Source: CBCPMX01 sp965120355
GTDB lineage: Bacteria; Bacillota; Clostridia; Oscillospirales; Oscillospiraceae
Length of the DNA stretch: 7,666 nt
Assembly: GCA_965120355.1 (NCBI GenBank)
Contig: CBCPMX010000140.1
Location: 1 to 7,666 of the forward strand
Direction of reading: 5' to 3'
The position numbers were made by a program, and so were the translations under genes. Each line of letters begins with the position of its first letter. Position 1 is the stretch's first letter. Below the pieces are notes generated by a model. It was not told the DNA's origin. It saw only the letters and a program-made list of their open reading frames with translations, and searched no databases. Positions 1 through 6,656 of the stretch are shown piece by piece.

Positions 1-93
1 CGCAATTTCCACAATTTTCCCCAAGTACATGACAGCCACTGTCCCGCAGATGTATTTGACCACAGACAGGTCGTGGGAGATAAACAGTTTAGG
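1..93 (-). pseudogene. Truncated oligopeptide/dipeptide ABC transporter ATPase (OppF/DppF-like) remnant
   Basis: Reading the minus strand from 87 to 1 gives 29 codons that match the switch/H-loop end of oligopeptide-family ABC ATPases: LFISHDLSVVKYIC, then VAVMYLGKIVE. The His of ISHDLS is the H-loop histidine. In a functional protein this stretch is preceded by Walker A, the LSGGQ signature and Walker B. Here the upstream codons do not resemble the family, there is a TAG at 114-112, and there is no plausible start. The recognisable homology therefore begins abruptly at about 87-93, and the gene has lost its first two-thirds or more. The rest of the C-terminus would lie left of the window. 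The likely former role is ATP hydrolysis for peptide import. I am confident of the family; that it is a dead fragment is inferred from the missing upstream domains. Confidence 0.75.
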
Positions 94-112
94 CAACGAG
101 ATGTCCCATGCC

Positions 113-151
113 TATGGCTGGCTGCCATAAACCAAGGGGCAAATATATAGT
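113..151 (+). promoter_or_regulatory. Candidate promoter and overlapping inverted repeat upstream of the carboxypeptidase gene
   Basis: TATAGT at 146-151 (5 of 6 to the -10 consensus) lies 18 bases after CTGCCA at 122-127 (4 of 6 to TTGACA). This would put the transcript start about a dozen bases before the ATG at 170. The perfect inverted repeat TATGGC-TGGCT-GCCATA (113-129) overlaps the -35 and could be an operator. The boxes are weak, so this is a suggestion only. Confidence 0.3.
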
Positions 152-169
152 AACAGGATTTGAAGGACA

Positions 170-943
170 ATGCGCCGAACGCGCAAACGCTGGCATCCGT
201 TGCGGTGGATGCTCTGTGCTGGAGCACTGCTGCTGGTGCTGTTGGCAATTTACACGGTCAGCTCCAACGGCCTGGACACGGAGCAAAACAGGCTGCTGGA
301 CCGTGTCGCTGCGGCTTTGACCTTAGAACCCTCTTCCAGCCCCAGTGATGCGGCGTTGGCATCGGAGGATTTGCCGTGGTATCTGATCCTGGTGAACCGG
401 GACAATCCCATTCCGGACAATTACGAGGTGGAGCTGACTACCTTGGCCAACGGGCAGCAGGTGGATACGCGGATTTATCCGGCTCTGCAGGCCATGTTTG
501 ACGACATGCGTGCCCAGGGCGTTTATCCCACAGTGGCTGCGGGTTACCGCACCTGGGAGAAACAGCAAAGTCTCCTGGATGAAAAGATTGCCGAATATGA
601 GGCTGCCGGCAATTCGGCGGAGGATGCGCGGACGCTGGCGGAATCCTGGGTAGCGGTTCCCGGCACCAGCGAACACCAGCTGGGCATTGCCGTGGACATC
701 AACGCCGACCCAAATCTGTCCACTGCCGATCAGGTCTACAGCTGGCTGGCGGAGAATGCGTACAAATACGGCTTCATTCAGCGCTATCCTGGCGATAAGA
801 CGGACATCACCGGAGTAATCAACGAACCGTGGCACTACCGCTATGTGGGTGAGGAGGCTGCGGCGGAGATCTATGCCCAGGGCGTCTGTCTGGAGGAATA
901 TCTCCCCACACTGGCGCAGGGCGAACTGGAAGACGCTGCGTAG
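170..943 (+). CDS. M15-family D-alanyl-D-alanine carboxypeptidase (VanY/DacB type), membrane-anchored
   Basis: A 257-residue zinc peptidase that trims the terminal D-Ala from peptidoglycan stem peptides outside the membrane. A basic N-terminus (RRTRKR, residues 2-7) and a hydrophobic segment (about 14-30) form a signal anchor, so the catalytic domain faces the wall. Family motifs are complete: GYR at 125-127, SEHQLGIAVD at 167-176 (SxHxxGxAxD, zinc ligands His169 and Asp176), and EPWHYRYVG at 219-227 (catalytic Glu219, zinc ligand His222). Length fits the family. The ATG at 170 is the first possible in frame (TGA at 161-163), but the SD-like GAAGGA (162-167) is only two bases from it. The ATG at 209 would drop the basic residues and has only a weak upstream site, so I kept 170. 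VanY proteins lower glycopeptide targets, but no vanHAX or vanRS genes are here, so housekeeping wall trimming is more likely than resistance. Confidence 0.93.
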   Translation: MRRTRKRWHPLRWMLCAGALLLVLLAIYTVSSNGLDTEQNRLLDRVAAALTLEPSSSPSDAALASEDLPWYLILVNRDNPIPDNYEVELTTLANGQQVDTRIYPALQAMFDDMRAQGVYPTVAAGYRTWEKQQSLLDEKIAEYEAAGNSAEDARTLAESWVAVPGTSEHQLGIAVDINADPNLSTADQVYSWLAENAYKYGFIQRYPGDKTDITGVINEPWHYRYVGEEAAAEIYAQGVCLEEYLPTLAQGELEDAA

Positions 944-974
944 TGCCGTCGTGGATAATGAAATGAAAAATGGC

Positions 975-1011
975 CCCCCTGATTTTCCGAATTTGCTGGA
1001 GAATCAGGGGG
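975..1011. terminator. Hairpin between convergent genes, likely terminator mainly for the AraC-family gene
   Basis: The arms 975-988 and 998-1011 pair as CCCCCTGATTTTCC with GGAGAATCAGGGGG (14 pairs, one G-T), with a 9-base loop. On the minus strand the stem is followed by CCATTTTTC, a modest T-run. On the plus strand the tail is only TTCTGGATTT. It lies between the stop codons of the carboxypeptidase (943) and the regulator (1076) and could serve both. Confidence 0.6.
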
Positions 1012-1075
1012 TTCTGGATTTATGGCAGGATCCAAAGCGTTGCGAACAACAGTAGACGGGGGATCCAGCGTTCTC

Positions 1076-2323
1076 TCAGCTGTCTCCCTGCGTGCGGCGA
1101 TTTTGCTTTAGTTTGCCCGGGGTGGTGCCGTCCAACTTGCGGAAGGCGCGGTACATGGTGGAGATGTCCGTATATCCCGCCGCCTCGGCCACTTCCGTCA
1201 GATTCCAGTCGGGGTGGGCGCTGATGAAGAGCTTCGCCTGCTGCAGCCGTGCCGCTTGAATGAAATGGTGCAGGCTGATGGCGTAGTATCGCTGAAACTG
1301 GCTGGTAAGCTGGGAGGACGCTACATGGAAATGGGCTGCCACACCGCTGACGGACAACGCCTTGTCTGTGATATGGCGAAGGACGTATTCCCGGACTGAT
1401 TGAATTTGATGCTGCTTACCTACAGCAGTGAGCGCCAAATATTGCCGGCGCAGTTCCGTTAAAATCTGCGTCATGGTCGCCTGAAGGCCGGAACGTGTCT
1501 CAAAAATCATACTTCGCCGGACAATGTGGCTTCGGGAGATGAAAGAGGCATGCACCAAACCGGAGGTACTCAACAATTCTGTGAAGGTCAGAATGAACAT
1601 TTGCACGTGATGATGCACCGACTCAATAGAGGGGCTGCTGTTTTTCAGAATTGCGCTGAGAATTCGCTCTGTCAAGGCCGCCAGGTCGCAGTCCGTCTTG
1701 GTTAGAAGGTCCACAGCCTGGTTGGACAATTTCCGATAGACATAGAAATCCTCAACAAAGGCGCCATGGAGCTGCTGTTCCGGGTTCAAAAGCACTACCG
1801 GCGGCTGTTCCTCCAGAAACGCATAGTATTCCATGGCATGCTCCAGAGAGTTGGCGGCTAAGAAAATGCTGGATTCCCCCTGAAAGACGCCGCTGACCAG
1901 AAAGGACACGCCGGAAAACAGGGACTCCAGCGATGCCTGGATTTCTGTCAAATCCGCTGTCAACTGGCTGCTGATTGCCTGCCGGGCCTCGATGGAATCT
2001 GTCATGCGCGGATAGCACAGCAGCAGATACAGCCTTCCACACATGTCGAAGATGTGATAGCTGGGTGTGCGCAGCTTTTCCCGGATGGCCGATGCAATTG
2101 CCCCGGCCGCTTCTTCCCCGGCTCGGGAGAATGCCTCTGGAATCGGCTGCTGCACTGCTGCCACGGAAAAACCGCCGTTTCCCAGAAAGACGCCCGCCTG
2201 CTCCAGTTCTGTGAAACAGGGCGCGGCAATGCGATAATGATTGCTGAGAATGACATGAAACAGCCGGTGTATTTCGGAATTCTGCGCAACGGCATGGTTG
2301 GCCGCATCACAGGAGAGCATCAT
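1076..2323 (-). CDS. AraC/XylS-family transcriptional regulator
   Basis: A 415-residue cytoplasmic regulator. Residues about 305-408 form the C-terminal AraC DNA-binding domain with two helix-turn-helix units: SVSGVAAHFHVASSQLTSQF (about 324-343), then LTEVAEAAGYTDISTMYRAF (375-394), followed by the typical TPGKLKQ end. The N-terminal ~300 residues match no domain I recognise; there is no response-regulator receiver, cupin signature or membrane segment, so the ligand is unknown. The protein is longer than a classical AraC (~290 residues), as is common for clostridial regulators beside solute-binding lipoproteins. AGAGGTG (2337-2331, minus) sits 7 bases before the first of two adjacent ATGs, supporting the start at 2323. 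It is divergent from the binding-protein/reductase pair, across a region rich in TTGCAA repeats, which suggests it regulates that pair and itself. Confidence 0.9.
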   Translation of the reverse strand: MMLSCDAANHAVAQNSEIHRLFHVILSNHYRIAAPCFTELEQAGVFLGNGGFSVAAVQQPIPEAFSRAGEEAAGAIASAIREKLRTPSYHIFDMCGRLYLLLCYPRMTDSIEARQAISSQLTADLTEIQASLESLFSGVSFLVSGVFQGESSIFLAANSLEHAMEYYAFLEEQPPVVLLNPEQQLHGAFVEDFYVYRKLSNQAVDLLTKTDCDLAALTERILSAILKNSSPSIESVHHHVQMFILTFTELLSTSGLVHASFISRSHIVRRSMIFETRSGLQATMTQILTELRRQYLALTAVGKQHQIQSVREYVLRHITDKALSVSGVAAHFHVASSQLTSQFQRYYAISLHHFIQAARLQQAKLFISAHPDWNLTEVAEAAGYTDISTMYRAFRKLDGTTPGKLKQNRRTQGDS

Positions 2324-2340
2324 AATTGCACACCTCTTTT

Positions 2341-2427
2341 TTGCAATTATAAATCATTTCTTGCAAAAATACAATACTTCGCTCGAAGTGAAATATGAAT
2401 ATTTGCAAATAATCTTACTGATTGCAA
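2341..2427. promoter_or_regulatory. Candidate operator array: four TTGCAA palindromes around a central dyad
   Basis: TTGCAA occurs at 2341-2346, 2361-2366, 2403-2408 and 2422-2427, i.e. two pairs spaced 20 and 19 bases start to start, about two helical turns. Between the pairs lies the perfect dyad ACTTCG-CT-CGAAGT (2376-2389), near the centre of the array. The outer right copy coincides with the -35 position of the lipoprotein promoter. The outer left copy overlaps one base of the regulator's -10, and the inner left copy falls in that promoter's spacer. Paired sites two turns apart suit a dimeric AraC-family protein. That the neighbouring regulator binds here is inference. Confidence 0.6.
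2346..2374 (-). promoter_or_regulatory. Candidate promoter of the AraC-family regulator gene
   Basis: On the minus strand TATAAT (2351-2346) is a perfect -10 box. TTGTAT (2374-2369) lies 17 bases upstream as a weak -35. A transcript would begin near 2339 and reach the ribosome site almost at once, giving a very short leader. Two TTGCAA copies fall in or beside these boxes, consistent with autoregulation. Confidence 0.5.
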
Positions 2428-2450
2428 AGAAATCTGCCGTTTTATATAAT
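2422..2450 (+). promoter_or_regulatory. Candidate promoter of the solute-binding protein / reductase operon
   Basis: A perfect TATAAT (2445-2450) stands exactly 17 bases after TTGCAA (2422-2427), which matches the -35 consensus at 4 of 6 positions. The -35 is therefore one of the repeated palindromes, so a bound regulator could either replace the weak -35 contact or block polymerase, depending on position and ligand. The transcript would start near 2457, about 35 bases before the ATG. Confidence 0.6.
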
Positions 2451-2491
2451 ATAAGCAGCGGTTCCAGCAAAAAAACAAGGAGGACTACAAC

Positions 2492-4264
2492 ATGAAGAAG
2501 AGACTTTGGGCAATTGCGTGCTGTCTGTTTCTGCTGGTGTCCCTGTTTGCCGGCTGCGGCTCTGAAACGGAACAGACAGAAGAGACTGTTACCTCGCAGA
2601 CGGAAGAGGCTGCGGAAACAACCGAGGCTTTGCCGGCACAGTCTGCGGCTGCAGAGGAGTCTGAGGATGCGCAGACGGAATCAGAAGCACAGACAGAAGA
2701 ATCCGTGCCGGATGAAGTATCGTTCGCCGTGCAGTTCCCCGGCGCGGACACGGCGGAGCTTTCCTTTTCCAACACCTATTCATTGCCCATCAGTAAAACC
2801 AATGAGACCATTACGATCATGCATGAGGCGTTGAATCTGGTGGGACCTTTGAGCAACATCGGCATCGAGGGCTTTTCCAACATGAGTTATATTCAGGAGG
2901 TTCAGGAGCGGCTCGGCATCACACTGGAGATCCGGGAGCTGTCCCATGAGGCACTGGATCAGACCATTCAATTGACCATCGCCTCTGGTGAAATGCCCGA
3001 TGTGATCTGCGGCCTGCAATACCCCACCGGTGACGAAGGCGCGCTGGCAGATGACGTCATTGTCGCGCTGGACGAGTATGCAGAATATGCGCCCAACTAT
3101 TTCTATATGATCGAGTCCAATCCGGACCAGACCAACGCCTTCTTGTCCAACGGACAGGTGGTGGCTTTTAAGTCTCCTTATGACCAGTACCGCGCCAATC
3201 AGGGCCTGGTGATCCGCAGTGACTGGCTGGAAGAACTGGGTCTGGAAGTCCCGGAGACCTATGATGAAATGGAACAGGTGCTGGCGGCGTTCAAGGATGC
3301 CTACGGCTGTGAGAGCGTCATTTATATGAATACCCAGTGCTACATCACGGGCCTATCCGATGGCTACAATGTAGAGAAATTTGCAGCCGACGGTGGTGCG
3401 GAGACGCAAATGCCCTATTATGTGGACAACGGAACCGTTTGCAGCACGCTCAATGCCGACGGCTACCGGGATTATTTGACCATGCTGCACAGATGGTATG
3501 AAGCCGGCTATCTTGATCCCGATTTTATCTCCATCGAGTACAACCCCTTCAGCGATTATCTGTCCAATCAGATCAACGACAGCCAGATGGGCGTCTGGTC
3601 TACTTCCGGCGAAGGGATTGACACTTATTCCGTGCCGGTGACCTGCGTTCCCATGCTGGTGCAGAATGAGGGAGATATGGACCATATCTTCACCACGTCT
3701 CTGGTCTGCGATTCCCAGAACGACACCTATATTACCACCAGCTGCGACAACGTACCCTTGGTGATGCAGTACCTGGATTACTGGTATTCGGTAGATGGCA
3801 TTCTGTTCTCCAACTACGGCATCGAGGGCGAAACCTTTGTGCTGGACGAGAACAACACCCCGGTCTTTACGGATCTGGTTGTAAACAATGAGTTCGGCAT
3901 CTCCGTATCCAATATGATGCGCCTCTACTGCGGGTATGGCATATGGAGTACGCCCATGATCCGGATGCGGACGGCTGCCTATAACTCCGATTTGGCCAAC
4001 GAGGCCTGGGAGGTTTGGTCTTCCAAGCTGGATGGCTCCATGACCATGCCGGACTACATCACCTTAAACACTGAGCAGTCGGAGACGGAGAGCTATTACG
4101 CCGCGGATATTTTGACCTATGTGGAGCAGATGGTTCCGCAGTTCATTATTGGCGCGGTGGATATTGAGACCGAATGGGACAACTATTGTGCCAATTTGGA
4201 AAGCATGGGGCTGTCCGAGTGCGTTGCCGCCTGGCAGGCTGCTTACGACAGTATTATGGGATAA
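2492..4264 (+). CDS. Extracellular solute-binding lipoprotein (ABC family 1, LipO-like)
   Basis: A 590-residue membrane-anchored binding protein. Residues 1-22 are a lipoprotein signal (MKKR, hydrophobic core, LFAGC), with Cys22 the lipidation site. Residues about 25-75 are a low-complexity acidic linker rich in Glu, Thr, Ser, Gln and Ala that would hold the domain off the membrane. The folded part starts near 80 and shows family-1 hallmarks: LTIASGEMPDV (161-171), then GLVIRSDWLEELGLEVPETYDEM (238-260), the usual inter-lobe segment of LipO-type clostridial proteins. Length is normal for that group. AAGGAGG (2477-2483) with 8-base spacing fixes the start. Such proteins usually deliver saccharides or other organic ligands to a permease pair, but no permease or ATPase gene follows. 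The next gene, 63 bases on, is a reductase, with no terminator between, so an operon is likely. The ligand cannot be read from sequence. Confidence 0.92.
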   Translation: MKKRLWAIACCLFLLVSLFAGCGSETEQTEETVTSQTEEAAETTEALPAQSAAAEESEDAQTESEAQTEESVPDEVSFAVQFPGADTAELSFSNTYSLPISKTNETITIMHEALNLVGPLSNIGIEGFSNMSYIQEVQERLGITLEIRELSHEALDQTIQLTIASGEMPDVICGLQYPTGDEGALADDVIVALDEYAEYAPNYFYMIESNPDQTNAFLSNGQVVAFKSPYDQYRANQGLVIRSDWLEELGLEVPETYDEMEQVLAAFKDAYGCESVIYMNTQCYITGLSDGYNVEKFAADGGAETQMPYYVDNGTVCSTLNADGYRDYLTMLHRWYEAGYLDPDFISIEYNPFSDYLSNQINDSQMGVWSTSGEGIDTYSVPVTCVPMLVQNEGDMDHIFTTSLVCDSQNDTYITTSCDNVPLVMQYLDYWYSVDGILFSNYGIEGETFVLDENNTPVFTDLVVNNEFGISVSNMMRLYCGYGIWSTPMIRMRTAAYNSDLANEAWEVWSSKLDGSMTMPDYITLNTEQSETESYYAADILTYVEQMVPQFIIGAVDIETEWDNYCANLESMGLSECVAAWQAAYDSIMG

Positions 4265-4327
4265 GACAATTTAACTGCGGCAGCGTCCATGGACAAAGCC
4301 GGAACCATCAAGGAGTGACATACGAAC

Positions 4328-6256
4328 ATGAACCACAGATATCAGCATATCCTGCAGCCTTTGCAGATTGGAAACAAGATTCTGAAAAACCGACTACTCT
4401 CCACCAAGTGCGCTTCGCAGCAGCTGCAAGGTCCGGAGGCTTTCCCGGCAGAGGGAACCATTAAATTTTATGAGTCTCTGGCGCGGAATGGCGCGGCAAT
4501 TGTGTGCTGCTCCATGGGCACATATCCCGACAAAAGCGGGAAACACCCGCCCATGAGCACGATTGATATGACCGATTGGAACGTGCGAAGCTATTTTATG
4601 CAGGCTGCTGAACGAATCCATGCGTATGGCGCTCTGGCCTCTGCATCCCTGCAAAATGTGGAACCCCATGATGTGGGGATCTCGGAGGTGCCCAACTGGG
4701 ATCAGATTCCCATGACCGGTGACTATTCCCGGAATCTGGCTCCCAAGCCCGCCATCAGTGCCGAGCGGATTCAGGAATTGATTGCCGACTTTGCCCGGCA
4801 GGCAAAGGAATTTCAAGCCCTGGGCTTTGACATGGTCACGGTCTATATGTCTTACCGAGGCGGAATCCTGGCCAACTCCCTGAGCCCGGTGCTTAATCAG
4901 CGGACGGACCAGTACGGCGGCTGCCCGGAGAACCGTGCGCGTCTGTCTCTGGAGGTATTCCAAGCGATCAAACAGGCTTGCGGCCAGGACTTCCTGATTG
5001 AATGCCAGGTCTCCGCGACAGAAGAAGCACCGGGGTATGATTTCGAAGAATTTTTGAACTATGCGGAGATGGTGCAGGATTATGTGGACATTTTCCAGCT
5101 CCGCGCCTGGGAGGGCGCTCTGAACCACGGCAACGGATTCAACCAGAAGGAGCATGAACCCTATATGCTCCAGTACGCCGAAGGGATGAAAAAGCGGGGA
5201 ATCAAGGCTGTCATTTCGCCTGTGGGTGTTTTCCAAAACCTGGACGACATCGAGCGCTTCATTGCCGAAGGAAAATGTGACTGTGTATCCATGGCCCGCG
5301 CCTTTATCTGCGATCCGGAGTACGGCAAAAAGCTCTACGCAGGCAACGGCGAGGACGTGGTGCCCTGTCTGCGGTGCAATGGCTGTCATGGCGGCCGCTG
5401 CGCGGTCAACCCCCGCCACGGCTATGAACACGTTATGCAGGGAATGTTCCCTGCGGCGCCGGAGCGGTTAAAAACTGTAGCCGTCATCGGCGGCGGCCCT
5501 GCCGGTATGGTAGCGGCAATTACTGCTGCAAAACGGGGACACAGCGTTACTTTGTATGAGCAAGCAGATGTGTTGGGAGGCCAGCTTTGCCACGCGGATT
5601 ATACCCAGTTCAAATGGCCCCTGCGCAACTATAAAAACTATCTCATTGCCCAGCTCGCAAAAAGCGGGGTCACTGTACGGCTTGGCGTCCGCGCCACGGC
5701 GGCGCAGCTCCAGGCCCAAGGCTATGAAGCTGTCATTGCCGCCTGCGGCGCGGAGCCCGTGGTTCCCGCGTCGGTTCCCGGCGCTCAGGATGCCCGTGTT
5801 TGGAAGCCCATCTATGTGTTCGGCAAGGAGGCCGCCCTTGGAAAGCGCGTCGTCGTGATCGGCGGCGGAGACGTGGGCTTCGAGACGGGCCTGTATCTGG
5901 CAGATGCCGGTCATGAAGTCACGGTGGTCAGCCGCAGGAACCATTTCCCTTGTGACTGGCATGCGCTGAAGGCCACCAGGGATTACATGGACGCGTTGGA
6001 AAACTTCACTTATCTGACCCAGTGTACAACTTTGGAGGTGGGGGATGGATATATCCGCTACCGCGACCCCGACGGCGTTGAGCAGCGGATCGAATGCGAT
6101 GACGTGGTCTTTTCCGGCGGGCGCGCTCCGCGGATCGGAGAAGCCATGACCTATGCTGGAATTGCGCCAGAGTTCTTTGTCATTGGAGATAACCGAAAGG
6201 CTGCCACGGTGAAGGAGGCGGTATTTACCGCCTATACGGCCGCAATGCAGTTGTAA
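4328..6256 (+). CDS. OYE-type NADH:flavin oxidoreductase with FeS and FAD/NAD(P) domains (FadH/BaiCD-like ene-reductase)
   Basis: A 642-residue cytoplasmic flavoenzyme of the 2,4-dienoyl-CoA reductase / BaiCD / trimethylamine dehydrogenase family, normal in length. Residues 5-335 are the FMN-binding TIM barrel: the start resembles the family (LQPLQIGNKILKNRLLSTKC), SLSPVLNQRTDQYGG (184-198) matches the SPxxNxRxDxYGG signature, and VSMARAFICDPE (320-331) is the phosphate-site strand. Cysteines 347, 350, 353 and 358 suit a [4Fe-4S] cluster. Residues 383-642 hold an FAD fold (VIGGGPAG, 386-393) and an inserted NAD(P) fold (VVIGGGDVG, 509-517). Family members pass hydride from NAD(P)H via FAD and FeS to FMN, reducing an activated C=C bond. 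AAGGAG (4310-4315) lies 12 bases before the ATG, slightly long. Probably cotranscribed with the lipoprotein. Substrate unknown; enone, bile acid/steroid or aromatic acrylate are family possibilities. Confidence 0.93.
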   Translation: MNHRYQHILQPLQIGNKILKNRLLSTKCASQQLQGPEAFPAEGTIKFYESLARNGAAIVCCSMGTYPDKSGKHPPMSTIDMTDWNVRSYFMQAAERIHAYGALASASLQNVEPHDVGISEVPNWDQIPMTGDYSRNLAPKPAISAERIQELIADFARQAKEFQALGFDMVTVYMSYRGGILANSLSPVLNQRTDQYGGCPENRARLSLEVFQAIKQACGQDFLIECQVSATEEAPGYDFEEFLNYAEMVQDYVDIFQLRAWEGALNHGNGFNQKEHEPYMLQYAEGMKKRGIKAVISPVGVFQNLDDIERFIAEGKCDCVSMARAFICDPEYGKKLYAGNGEDVVPCLRCNGCHGGRCAVNPRHGYEHVMQGMFPAAPERLKTVAVIGGGPAGMVAAITAAKRGHSVTLYEQADVLGGQLCHADYTQFKWPLRNYKNYLIAQLAKSGVTVRLGVRATAAQLQAQGYEAVIAACGAEPVVPASVPGAQDARVWKPIYVFGKEAALGKRVVVIGGGDVGFETGLYLADAGHEVTVVSRRNHFPCDWHALKATRDYMDALENFTYLTQCTTLEVGDGYIRYRDPDGVEQRIECDDVVFSGGRAPRIGEAMTYAGIAPEFFVIGDNRKAATVKEAVFTAYTAAMQL

Positions 6257-6289
6257 AACTTTTGCACAGAGTCGCAAAGGTGTGCCACA

Positions 6290-6329
6290 AAAAAATCGTG
6301 TCGGCGAGAAGATCCCGACACGATTTTTT
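6290..6329 (+). terminator. Strong intrinsic terminator after the reductase gene
   Basis: The arms 6290-6304 and 6315-6329 pair perfectly over 15 bases (A-run, then ATCGTGTCGG against CCGACACGAT, then T-run), with a 10-base loop. The plus strand ends in TTTTTT followed by GTTTATTT. It begins about 33 bases after the stop codon, closing the lipoprotein/reductase operon. The A-run on the other arm would also let it act on minus-strand transcripts. Confidence 0.9.
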
Positions 6330-6532
6330 GTTTATTTGAGACTTGACAGAAATTTCCGTAAACTGGAAGCAAGAATACCAATTCATGACGGATATGGTGT
6401 AAAATAGATGGCGCGCATACCGGCTCCCACTCTCCTTTCAGTTATATGAGAAATTTTGAAAATAAAACTGCTCTGGTTCCTTCCTGTAGGCAGTTGCCCA
6501 TAACTCTGCATTTATATTATTATGTAAACCAA

Positions 6533-6550
6533 TTTTGGCTTTCGCCAAAA
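6533..6550 (-). other. Small hairpin with a GAAA tetraloop (minus-strand sense)
   Basis: TTTTGGC and GCCAAAA pair perfectly over 7 bases around a 4-base loop. Read on the minus strand the loop is GAAA, a stable GNRA tetraloop. No T-run of note follows the stem on the minus strand, and the plus-strand tail is A-rich, so I do not call it a terminator. Role unknown. Confidence 0.4.
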
Positions 6551-6626
6551 AAAGAACTAGCATTTGCGAGACTCCCAATATTTCTCTTTTTTCGCCGCAG
6601 CCGCTGGGATGCAAGCGTTGCACACT

Positions 6627-6656
6627 TGTGGACAACCTTGTGGATAATGTGCATAA
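6627..6656 (-). promoter_or_regulatory. Cluster of three DnaA-box-like 9-mers
   Basis: On the minus strand TTATGCACA (6656-6648) and TTATCCACA (6647-6639) are both perfect matches to the DnaA box TTATNCACA and directly abut. TTGTCCACA (6635-6627) has one mismatch and lies 3 bases further on. All three point the same way. No dnaA, dnaN or plasmid replication gene is in the window. The cluster could titrate DnaA, belong to an origin of a resident element, or be fortuitous. Confidence 0.5.

Noticed and set aside
170..943. Carboxypeptidase as part of a glycopeptide-resistance (van) cluster
   Set aside because: No vanH, ligase, vanX or vanRS genes are present; single M15 carboxypeptidases are common housekeeping enzymes in Clostridia.
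4285..4294. Perfect palindrome GTCCATGGAC between the lipoprotein and reductase genes
   Set aside because: Only 10 bases with no loop and no T-run; not a terminator, and such short palindromes occur by chance.
4394..5431. 345-residue open frame antisense to the reductase barrel domain
   Set aside because: It lies wholly opposite a gene with complete family motifs and shows no recognisable domain; an antisense frame of this kind is expected in GC-rich coding DNA.
5468..6277. 269-residue open frame antisense to the FAD/NAD(P) part of the reductase
   Set aside because: Same reason; no family signature, and it crosses the operon end only by reading back from the region just before the terminator.
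6343..6405. Perfect TTGACA (6343-6348) and TAAAAT (6400-6405) as a promoter
   Set aside because: The two are far too distant to work together, neither has a good partner, and no gene or clear RNA follows.
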